From assembly GCA_036345935.2 (NCBI GenBank), contig JADWOT020000005.1:3776696-3840695 (forward strand): DNA of 64,000 nt. Direction: 5' to 3'. The DNA comes from Taenia hydatigena. Lineage: Eukaryota > Platyhelminthes > Cestoda > Cyclophyllidea > Taeniidae. Under the pieces are notes generated by a model. It saw nothing but the letters and a program-made list of their open reading frames with translations, made no database searches and had not been told where the DNA came from. How positions within the stretch are numbered: position 1 is the stretch's first letter; the number at the start of each line of letters is the position of its first letter. Shown in pieces: positions 23,201-33,500 of this stretch. The position numbers were made by a program, and so were the translations under genes.

Positions 23201-24970
23201 AGTTAGGCGAGCAGTAACGGCGCATACGCTGTGAAGGATCTCGAAGCTAAGGAAGGAAAAGTGGCGATGTGTTTCGCTCCTCTGGCCCCAGGATTTGTAC
23301 ACTTTCGTCAGACTAACGATGACTCAATCACGACTTCTCAAACCTTCTTTGACTGCATGGCCTTAGTAAACAGTAACCGGATTCCCACGCGCTTCAAATA
23401 TTCACGCCTGGACGGTTTAGCACATTCTCGTGTGAAGATTGGTTTATCACTTTCACGTGAGTCGTGAAAAGTACGACCCCAGAAACACAACCCATCTTGA
23501 ATAAAAATTTTTTTTGTCTCCAATTTCAGGCGCCGTATCATGTGGCTGATCGCGGGTTCGGTTAGCAGACAAAAAAGGCGCATCACATGCCTTTAGAATG
23601 GGAGGAGGGCCAATGAAATTCCATCTTTACGACGGTTAAATTTAGCCTTCAAATAAACTAAGTGGGAAAAGAGGGGAGGATATTTACGACTACCATTGTA
23701 CCCGCAAGTATTGCTGCTGTCCCACGCAAAGGCAGGATCGCAGAGCGCTGGGGATGGCTGCCCTTCGACCGACTGCAGAAAACCTGTCATTAAGGTGGTG
23801 GTGGTGGGGAGGGGCGTACTTACCATCACCGAAGAAGAAGATCATGCCGAGAACCATAAAGACGGGATGATAATTGAAGACCAGAGCCGGATCTCGCCAA
23901 TCAAACCCACCGTAATAATAGCCGAGCCACACCGCGCACATTACGACTGCTGCTATTCCAAATATCTGTGAGAAGGGCAACAAACATTCTATCTAAACCC
24001 GAGTGGCTATCATGACAGTGAGTAATTAATTGCGACAGCCGCAGTTACTAGTAACCGTATAGGTATTTGGATTAATGTAATCAAATCAACAAATCCTTGG
24101 CCGCTTGACTATGGTGCAGTGTACGACCTTAACGGGTAGCTGTTTATCCACTTCCTGAGAATTTTTTCAAGACGCCCCGAACGAGCGATAAACCGCACTT
24201 TTTTTACAACAGTGGTAATGAAAACTTCAATCAGGATAAGAATTGTTGGGCCGTCAAGGTGCCTACAGGTCGATGGCGCATCGAACCCGAGGCACCACCT
24301 GCAGTGCATTTTGTCGCCGTCCATTACTTCAAACCCACAGAACGAGACTACGCGAGATATCCCCTTAAGGAGAGGTTTACTTGTATCTAAGTGGACATCC
24401 ATTCAGACTGACAAGGCTTGATTTTTGGCAAAGCAATGGGAACTAAGGTGAATTCGTCAACCTCTTCATAAACCTGGAGCAAGTGAACTTATTTCAGTTG
24501 CCTACACCACTAGAAAGAGAATTTACTTGTACTACGGTTATCGCGCCCTTTGAGGCACGCGCTTAGTTTGAACAGACCAATGAGGCACAGCCGCTGCCAT
24601 TATGATGGAAAATATGGATTTATGAATTTGGGGACCCGTACACACTCGTCATAACAATCCCTGCGATGTTCTGTGATGTATTCCCGCATGGTATAATGTT
24701 TTAAAACAGTTTTATTATTCCAGTGACCTTTACTTCGAGTCTGAAGGAATAATCTTTGCTGAATTACTTCAAGTTGAGAGGCTTAATTAATCCCTTTTAG
24801 AACCATTTAATCTCGACATTCGATCACACCAAAGTAGCCATAGCGCGAATAGGAAAGGTCAATGGCGTTCAACTCACTTGTGCTATCACGGCAATGGGGA
24901 TGAGGCATCGTTTCTTGGATGCATCTTCATTTGGCGGCCTGTCCAGTGAGTCATAAGACCGAATGTTCAT
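20296..24970 (-). CDS. Cytochrome b561, transmembrane ascorbate-dependent oxidoreductase
   Basis: Cytochrome b561 proteins move electrons from cytosolic ascorbate across vesicle, lysosomal or plasma membranes through two hemes, regenerating lumenal ascorbate or reducing Fe(III). Five exons, 24970-24878, 23965-23824, 22913-22711, 21546-21392 and 20452-20296 (TAA stop), give 249 residues; human CYB561 has about 251. Six hydrophobic segments are evident. The four heme-ligand histidines are H64 (NYHPVF), H98 (KAVHGV), H132 (SLHSWIG) and H171 (PLHTAMG), with spacings of 34, 34 and 39 as in animal b561. The lysine-rich PKLPLKAVH before H98 fits the ascorbate-binding side. The tail (HRRDYRRVEPTNGEQ) is cytosolic. 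Unlike other genes here, its introns are 0.9-1.2 kb. Whether it is the CYB561, CYBRD1 or CYB561A3 type cannot be decided. Confidence 0.95.
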
Positions 24971-27457
24971 CTCGTCGCTCTAGTGATAAATAAAGAAATG
25001 CAATTTGCAGAGCTTGAGTGAGGATTGTTAATGAATGCCATGGGCCAATTGGAGGATTAATTGCGAGTGGGATGGGAAGGGAAGGCGAAGGGGCTTTAGG
25101 TGATTGGTCGAGACGTGTTCACCAAACGTCCACCCCTCATTGGATAGTCCGAGGGCAGTGTTGATTGGCTGAGGGGGATCTCACCTGACTATATACCATA
25201 CACAAGTTGGCGTGGGTGGCAAGAGCACACTGCTCAATGAGTGCGTGAAAGGTAAAGGCAAGCACACTGATCCGCACAGTAAGTAGGAAGGCGTGTGAAT
25301 CGCTTTCGAAAGTGAAAGGAGACTTATTCGGAACTGTCTTGTAGCAAGAATAAAGAGTGTCAAAAAAGCACGCTTCCCAACACCGAGCAAAAATTTTGCG
25401 GTTCGCATCGCTTCATTTTGAAATCAAAGGATTTTTTAAAAACCGACAGTTAAAAGTAGTTGATGTATGGGCGGGTCGAGAGGTTTCCCTTTTTATCCAC
25501 ACCTGTGTATAATCCAGAATCTTTGAAACTCAATGAAAACGGATAACTTGTGTGCGTGCAGGTCTAAAGTAGACATCAACAAATTTTAAGCTACACCCTT
25601 GTTGGGTGGTGGCATCACCAATAGATGAAACCGCCTGAATTTACCTTGCGCACACGTATTGAAAAAATTAAACGGTGGGCTGTGCTCGCGGTGACACCAG
25701 TCTATTACCAGTCTTTCACTCAGAAATGGGGGAAAACTTGTGAGCGCTTGCGTACCGACAACGAATTACGTGTGCTTTTTTATGCACTGCATAAATGCTA
25801 GGATTTGGATAAACGCATCCGTTTAGGGCACTTTCTGAACCACTTTATGCTCCCTTTGAAGTCTCACCGACCAATGATGAAACTTGTGCTATCGCGATAA
25901 GCTAGCGTAAATGCAGCGAAATGGAGTACATGATAGAGTGTAATAGAAGACTTTTTAATATTATTCAACAAGTCCTTAAAATTATCCACGAAAAGCGTGG
26001 TAGAGAATAAATAAATAGAGAAGCTGATTAAGTGTCGATGCAGCTGTCGAGGCCTTGCCACAAAAAAGTGTGCATGAACGGAAAAGTAGCGCAAACACAG
26101 TTAAAATATGCACCTACTTTAGTACATTGATGCAGCCATAAGAGCGTAATTTTATAACTAAAAACCATGCACATTGTTGGTGTGAAGAAAACGAGATCTC
26201 GACCATAGCATCAAGTGCATATCAGTCGGTAATGTATGGCAGAGAGAACGCAAATGTTGGTGAAAAAAAGCAAGCAAATGAAATATAAAATGCCTACTAA
26301 ATTTGGGTAACCAAGCATAATCAGGTGTAGCAGATTCGCGAGAAAAACAAAGCAGCAGCAAATTTTTATAAAGGTAAAATTTTTCCATGTGACTAGAAAC
26401 GTTGCACCAGAGATCGATAGTTAAGACACTTCAAAAAATCTACCGCAGTTGAGCAGTTAAACATAAAACTTTGTCCATGTCTAGTCGCACTTTTGTATAA
26501 AGAAATTGTTAGAAGCGCAAGCAGGTTAGCCTTAATGCAAAAACCAGAAAATCCTATTTTTAGTTTTTGTAGAAGTGTAGAGGATAGTCACCAAAAATAA
26601 ATGATGAATTTAAGCAGACTAGGTTCAAACAAATGCCAAAACCTCCAGTTCCGTTTATAAAAATTTAAATACAGCGTATTTCAAAAAATTTGCACAAAAG
26701 TAAAACAGACGTATTACAAGATAAGCAGTAAAATGGGCAGAAATCATAATTGGGGACATAGAAGATTGGCCGATATGCAGATTATTTTGTAAATCCATTC
26801 TTGAAAATAAACGTTAGTTGATGTCAACAGTTAAAAAGCAAGTGGACTAAGTACCAATGACTCGATAGTTACTTTGTTCCTCAGCAATATATTATTTCGC
26901 TAGATAAAAGGACAAGTAACAATTAACAGTAAACATGACAATCATAGCTTTACATTCCAGAAAATTTCGCCAAACCAACAAGATGTAGGAAACTTACACC
27001 TCCATCCGACATTTCAACGAAATTGTTAAGCACGAAGACCACTCAGTCACAAGCGAACCCTTATTTATAAAATCGCCGACCTTATTCGAAATTCAAACAG
27101 AAAATTAAAACAAGAAAAACAGTTAAAAAATTCGTATTAAAAGTTGAAATCAGGTAGCATGTATGTTTTACAATACAAGCGCAATAGCATGTTTTGAGAC
27201 AAACAACACTTTGCAGTAACTTTTAAAGCTTAAAGCATTCTGCAAATGATTCAGCTAAAGCTTTTTAAACTTAAGTTTTCGTTAAAATTTTTAATCTCAC
27301 ACAATTTTTTGAGTTTAGAATTCTTTACGACAGTACGGTTTGTGATATCGTGATGCAATATGTGGCTTCTTTAGATAAAAAGCAGAGCTTTGTAGCACTT
27401 TTATTGTTTCCTTTTTTTGTTTAGTAAATTTAAAAATAAACAAAAAAATGTGCTTAG
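24971..27457. other. AT-rich intergenic region
   Basis: Includes the cytochrome b561 promoter side. No exon, RNA gene or repeat is recognised. Short frames near 25864-26388 on the minus strand lack coding character. Confidence 0.4.
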
Positions 27458-27622
27458 TGTAGCATTTCAAGGCTCTTTCAAAAACAAAAAGAAGGCAGAA
27501 TGCTAGGGTAGAATATATATTTTTGTCGGACAGAGGGAAATAAGCTGCTGGAATGGTCCAGAGGCCAGCCTACACAGCTAGGGCAATCTGGCCACCCCTG
27601 TGACCCTGACCGAAACCGGTAG

Positions 27623-27807
27623 TGTAGCGTCCTGAGGCTCCCTTGAAGGCAAAAGAAGACAGAATGCTAAGGTGGAATGTATATATTCACCGGACAGAGG
27701 TAAAAGGCTGCTGGCATGGCCCGGAGGCCAGCCCACGCAGCTAGGGCAATACGGCCACCTTTGTGACCTTGACAGAAACCAGCAGCTCTAACAAACAAAG
27801 TACTACA
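27623..27807 (-). repeat. Nested solo LTR inside copy A 3' LTR
   Basis: A TGTAGCG...ACTACA unit flanked by GGTAG on both sides (27618-27622 and 27808-27812). That is a clean 5-bp target-site duplication of the interrupted host LTR. Confidence 0.85.
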
Positions 27808-28345
27808 GGTAGCTCAAACAAACAAACTACTACATTGCACCTCTCTTCGTGAGCGTTGTCCCCGACGTGCCCCTTGATACATCTCTAGCATTAGCCATTT
27901 CAACTTAGTCAGTGCTGCAAGAAGCATCCACGAGCTAACTATGCCAGTTGTCGGCATTTGACGCGATTGAGGCGATGCTTGACACCAACGTCAGTGATTC
28001 CTCTTGACAGGTCGAGTGGACTTAAAGTTTCGATTGGCTTGGGAACAAAGTTCAGGATAAGTGGTTCTGCCGACCATCAGTATGTCCGTAGGGAGACGTT
28101 AGCACGCCAGTCTTCTTAATCAAGTATATTAGGGGTAATCTTTGGGACGAAACTTTCTAGGAGGTTCATGGCTAGTGTCGCTTCAGTTGTTAGTAGCTTC
28201 CTTGTAGAACATGGGGATGGGGTAGATGCCGAAGGCGGACGTCGTTCTTGGCCCATCCGTGGCGCATGCCTTTCTTTCGCACCGCTGCAGCATGCCACAG
28301 GCGGTAGAGATTGGGATTGGAACCCTATAGAGTCGGGCCCGCTTT

Positions 28346-28357
28346 CCGCTGCCACCA
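28346..28357 (-). other. TRIM copy A primer binding site (tRNA-Leu type)
   Basis: On the minus strand the LTR ends CTACA, then one T, then TGGTGGCAGCGG. These twelve bases equal the first twelve of the gypsy primer site at 10860, then diverge. Confidence 0.8.
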
Positions 28358-28358
28358 A

Positions 28359-28543
28359 TGTAGCGTTTCGAGGCCCCCTCAAAGGCAAGAGAAGGCAGAA
28401 TGCTAGAGTAGAATATATATATATATTCAAGGGACAGAGGAAATAAGCTACTGGCATGGCCCAGAGGCCAGCCTACGCAGCTAGGGCAATATGGCCACCT
28501 CCGTGACCCTGACCAAATTCAGTAGTCCAAACAAAGCAATACA
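28359..28543 (-). repeat. 5' LTR of TRIM copy A
   Basis: Minus-strand start TGTATTGC, end CGCTACA. It shares with the other copies the conserved cores GCCTACGCAGCTAGGGCAAT and AGGCAGAATGCTAG (plus-strand reading) and an (AT)n tract. Confidence 0.82.
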
Positions 28544-28996
28544 GTAATAAAGCAAGTTACTTTTAGACATTTTTATTATAAGCCGAAGGAAGTTGTGGGG
28601 TAACTGGGTCAAAGCATCCAAGTCGAGGGCATCTCGGGCTCTGATGACCGACCACGTTGGCCCACGACCAGAGTAAAATTGTTTTTTGGCCTTTGGTCTA
28701 TAAGGCACATTTTAAAAACATAAGGATTAGAGTTTTGTTATTTTTATGGCTAATTTTGCTTACGGTTTCACGAGTGACCACTTTGTCCTGGCCATACCAG
28801 CAGTCTTGTTCGCTCTGCTTGCTAAATATACATATATATATTATTGCTTCTTGAAACTTTCTTGATAGCAAATGAAGGCTATGCTTAATAAACATAGGGA
28901 ACGGGGCTGTTGGCATGGTTCTGGGGTTAGACCACGCGGATAGGGCAATATGGACACCCAAGTGACCGAAACCGATACTAACAATCTAAGACAAAG

Positions 28997-29180
28997 TGTA
29001 GTAACTTGTTGCTTTAAACTACCGGTTTCAGTCAGGGTCACAGAGGTGGTTATATTGCCCTAGCTGCGTAGGCTGGCCTCCGGGCCATGCCAGCAACTTA
29101 TTTTCATCTGTCCGTTGAATATATATTCGACCTTATTATTCTGCTTTCTTTTGTCTTCAAGAGAGCCCCGGGATGCTACA
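28997..29180 (+). repeat. Solo LTR nested in copy B, opposite orientation
   Basis: Runs TGTAGTAAC to GATGCTACA on the plus strand. CAAAG precedes and CAAAC follows, a near-perfect 5-bp target duplication. Confidence 0.75.
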
Positions 29181-29729
29181 CAAACAAAGTGCTACATAAG
29201 CTCTCTCTTCTTTAGAGCATTGCTTTGACGCTATTCTTGTTAAAGTTTCAGCGTCAGCTGTCACAACGAAAACAGCGCTGTTAGAAACATCTACGAAATA
29301 ATCGTGTCAGTTACCGAGCTTCGAGCGTAACTGAAGGGATGCTTGTTGGCCACGCCATTGATTGCTTTAGGTAATCTGATGAGACTTTAGAAGCTAAAAA
29401 TAGCGTATAAGGTTCTGTCGAGCATCAACGTATTTATTAGGTGACGTTAGAACACCGGCCTCCATAAGCGGGCATGCTGGGGTATCTCCACAACAAAACC
29501 TTCTTAAAAGTTCTGTAATTAGTGTTGCTTTACTTAGTAATAGCTTTTTTTGCAGACAGAAATCGGTCTGATGCCAAAAACTGGCGTCGATCTCAGCTCT
29601 TCTGTTATGTGATTTTAGAGATTCTCCCATCGGTAACTCGTGCACAGCTCTCGCACCACTAGTTCACACAAGCAACACAGTGCAGGATAAAAATTTTACA
29701 AACTTTAGTTTGCTTTCTTTTGCCACAAG

Positions 29730-29867
29730 TGTGGCGCTTCAAAGGGGCATAATACTAGAGGAGAATATATATTTAATTAAAAGAGGGTCTGAGACTGCTG
29801 GCATGGTCTGGAGGCCATTAAAATAATAAAAATTGAAACTGGCAGCCAAAACGAACAAATCATTGCA
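29730..29867 (-). repeat. 5' LTR of TRIM copy B with internal deletion
   Basis: Plus-strand reading starts TGTGGCGC and ends CATTGCA. It keeps the GCTGGCATGGTCTGGAGGCC core but lacks the middle GCAGCTAGGGCAAT block. Confidence 0.7.
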
Positions 29868-30102
29868 TATATATATTGTTCTGGCAATAGACCTTCCTTC
29901 GCCTTCGTGATATACGCTTATATATGCACCTGTGTCTAGAAATTTGTGCATTGTAACAGAATTCTTAGCTGTTTCGCTTATATTAAAACGTACTTCGTCA
30001 GTTTTTTGATGTTCTAGTGTAATTACCTGTCTTTATTTGGAAGCAATTATTTTCTTGTTTTAACCCTCGTGTTTGTAGGTGCTTTTCTTAAGAAGTTGCG
30101 GT

Positions 30103-30525
30103 ATGTCGAATAAAATTTTGTTGCGTTCCCTCCTAAAAGAACTACGAAAGTGCTCCACGGGTCCTAAGGTAGGCATTCCTTTTCTTTATTCTAACCTTTG
30201 TAGCAATTTGCTCAAAGTCCCCTCTGCAAATATATTCTGTCTCAATTTCGTTACTTTGACACGACCACAGAGCAGCAGTGTTCTCCTAAACACGAAAGTT
30301 TGCAGGTGGCGGAAACGTATTTGACTCTTCTGAAGTCTGTGGCGAGACATCGTGTACGCATATGTTTCTCTAACAAACAACTGACCTCAACTTGAGCTTT
30401 TTTTATGGTTGTGCCTCTTATTTTAGCAACTAGTCAATACGTATAAATGTCGCGAGAAGACCGCTTCGGAGGCTGCAAGTCTTGTTGGGCTTTCTCTTCC
30501 TGTAACATACTCTGATGAAAAGTAG
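30103..30525 (+). CDS. FMC1: FMC1 homologue, mitochondrial ATP synthase assembly factor
   Basis: FMC1 is a small mitochondrial LYR-superfamily protein that supports ATP synthase F1 assembly with the ATPAF2 chaperone. Exons 30103-30168, 30204-30353 and 30427-30525 (TAG stop) join in phase 0 to 104 residues; human FMC1 has 113. Family matches are LRSLLKELRKCS near the start, AETYLTLLKSVARHR in the middle and EAASLVGLSLP near the C terminus. Introns are 35 and 73 bp. The start ATG gives MSNKILLRSLL, the expected distance from the LLKELR motif; the upstream in-frame codon region lacks another ATG before a non-coding stretch. The gene sits alone between the TRIM cluster and an 8-kb empty region. 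Confidence 0.9.
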
Positions 30526-33500
30526 TTTTCCTTTGCCCTAGACTGTACATAATTTTGCCATTATCAAGTAATCAGAAGCTTAGATGTACAATTTCGTCTT
30601 CCTGTTTTTCGTTCACTTGCAGACCTCGAAATGCCTTAGCTAGCTAGCTGGATATAGTTGCTGAAATGCTGTCTGTATTTTACGTCTGTGACTTTTATAA
30701 CTTCAATTTGGAAGGCCATCGTGACGGAGTTTAATTTTCACACTACCCGAAGCATTCTCCCCATCGGTTATCAACTGCTGTTAAATGCTGCTTTACATAA
30801 TTTGGTCATTCTTGGTGTGTTTCGTTCTGTGCCTTTATAGTCGCCTCATGCATTTCGTTATTTTTGGTTTACTACATTTACCTAAGTAGAGTGTTTTGCC
30901 TTGTTTTGGTCGACCTAATTTTGCTTATCCAGCCTCTTGATTTGCGATAAAATGATATTGGCAAATGGATGCCATACCTTCGGAAATTACACTGAGAAAC
31001 TAACTATTCGCATGAACAAAAACACTGCGATTATCAGTTAATTCCTTTGTTGTCAGGATAACATTGAGGTATATGAAGATTTTGGTTATCGCGTTCCCAA
31101 ATTTGTTGCTTTACTAGCTAGTGAAATTTAAAATTGGACTGTTAAAATTTTTTTCTGCCTGTGATACTATTACCGAGTAGTTTATTCACGCACCTCAACG
31201 CTTGCATCGTCCAGTTTTCGCACTCCTGGCCCAAAAGTGTTTTGCATGATTTCGCGATGGAACGTCACACTTACTCACGCGCTCAGACATCGCCTTTTTT
31301 AAACCCTCTTTGCTTGTGTCTGTTATGCATTTCCTATCACACGTAAACCGCCAGAGTCGATGTCAGAACTGGCAATTGTAGTGATTCACTGAGCCTAACA
31401 GTGGCAAGGCTGGGCGTTCTTTTGTTTATCGCTGCCTTTTTAAACCCTGGTTTTGTTTGGTTTATTCTACTCTGACCCCAATCCAGGGAGGTGGTGAAGG
31501 TCACGGGACTCGGTCAATATCACTGTCTTCACCTAGTGCGCTAATCAAAGTGTAGAGGCGTTAGTTCTCCCTTCTTACACCACTACTAACCGCTTCAAGC
31601 ACGTAGCACTGAGTCTACGTAGATGATCTCCAAGTGGTTTTAATTTGATTGACAATCCATGCCAACTTTAAACTCCTTTTAACTGATGGCAGGCTTGTAG
31701 AGCATTAAAGAAATCTTAACCGAATTTTTTTGCTTCACTTCACATCGTATTTCCCACACGTAGTGCATTGTGACCTTTGTTTCAGTGTAAAAGTCATGCG
31801 TCGGTGATCTATGCCACTATCGCGAATATGATCTTCCCAGCAAAATGTCAAGTTCTGTGCATTTGGTTGCGTAATATCTTGTAGGAGGCCTCCTCTCCAA
31901 CTTAATGAAGCATCCCAGTCCGAAAATAGACGTAATGCAACAACGTCAATTGTTTCAATGCACAATTTGACTCAGTCTTATAAGTAGGAAGGGCTTGGTC
32001 AGATACTGAACGATGCCCTACGGTAGGCACAAACGGTGTCCCATGGCACCACAATGATCAGAACTTGCCAACTCCAATGCAGGCCTACAGAAGTGAGTTC
32101 ATAGACTCCATTATAATAATCTTTCTGTGGATATGGAAGCTCAGAATGACACCTCAAGATTTCCTTACCATTGTTTCACTTCAAAGAATTGGTTCTAATT
32201 AGCATAGAACAATGGCAGTTTATATTATGCTACTCCGACGCTTTAATCCAGACTGTCGAGCAGTCGTTGACACTCGCATGTATACACCCACACACGCAGT
32301 TTACCTCGTGCCTGGCATTAAATTAGATTTTTTTTGTACCCCTCTCTGACTGCTTCATTGTGCAACTCCGGATTTTGCTTATTGAAGCGTGGGTATGGGT
32401 TTTGGGTTGTGGTTATTGCGGGTTACATCGACTTGCCTTCCGGTTCTGGTGGCACAAAAGATGTGGTCGCACGGATGAAGGAAACGCGAATTCGTCTGCA
32501 AACTGGGCACAACTCTTGAAAACCTTTTTTTGCCAAAAATTTGCCAAACACACGACCGCAGCCTGCCCGTCCCAGTTCATGACCCCAGTGACAAATTCAA
32601 GGGGGGGATGGGAGAGGGGGAAGGTTTGACTTTAACGTCTGTAACCACCCGCCTCAACAACCAAGCTGCAATTAAAGCCATCAAAATTATGGCGTTGCAG
32701 AGCGCTCAGGTCAGAGGTTATTATGATGCCTCGCAGCCTTTTTGTACACAGTCATGCCTGTATGCCTCATTACCACCGTGCCTCAGCGGGTCAACATGTC
32801 TATTTGATGGATAAACCAGTTGAAATGGGTAAAATATCGCGCCCGAAGGCACACTTGAGGGGAACGCGTTAGATTTATGCTCAAGAAGTGTTACTAAGAC
32901 CTGTCAACTCTGAAAATGCAAGTGTAGCAGCCATTTTGGGGGGGCTTTTTAGCATTTGCATAAATGAATTGTCAGGTATGACTCAGTTTTAGTCCAGCTC
33001 ATCACCAAGGTCTAAAATTTAACAATTTCTAAAGCCACTTTTCTCAAGCACTTGTGCCATGCTGGCTTGCCAGTATTACACTCTCAAATGACCTCTTGGA
33101 GTTTCGGGAGGTGAGAACTGAAGGCACTCTTGTCTATAGAAGACCTCAAGCACTGTCAAACATTTGCTTTAACGGTGTTCAAGTCTCAAAGCCGCTCCTT
33201 GAGGAAGAAAGGAAAGTATATTATTACTTTAGTGTCAGCGTTTTAAATTATTATTATTAATAATTCATTATGTAGCTTGTGAAACCCTAGCATCGGTTGT
33301 ATGTGGCTCTGGCCTACCCTCCACCGGTTGTAGTTGGTGCTTCAACGATATTTGGTGCACTAAACAACCATATCCTGTCCAATGGTAGCAATGGAATGTC
33401 AGCATCCAAGTGATTTATGAGGTTACAAGAACTGTGAAAACACATCATTGTTCACCGGCACCTTGAAGTGGCTTCCTAAGGGACTTCAATAATCTCTACT

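Larger units (their letters stand above)
27458..28543 (-). mobile_element. TRIM-like miniature LTR element, copy A
   Basis: Read on the minus strand: 5' LTR 28543-28359, primer site 28357-28346 (TGGTGGCAGCGG), a 524-bp internal region with no large ORF, a purine-rich GAAGAGAGGTG tract, then a 3' LTR 27834-27458 split by a nested solo LTR (27623-27807). Without the insert the whole element is about 0.9 kb, the size and architecture of terminal-repeat retrotransposons in miniature. It lacks protease, RT and integrase, so it would need another element's proteins. Flanks CTTAG and GTAAT do not match, so the outer target duplication is lost. Confidence 0.8.
28826..29867 (-). mobile_element. TRIM-like element, copy B, degraded and interrupted
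   Basis: 5' LTR 29867-29730 carries an internal deletion. The internal region 29729-29197 aligns in blocks with that of copy A, for example GACGTTAG followed by AC and an AGTGT.GCTT block. The 3' LTR body at about 28826-29196 has lost its far end and is split by an oppositely oriented solo LTR. The primer site has decayed to CTTGTGGCA. This copy is older than A. Confidence 0.65.
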
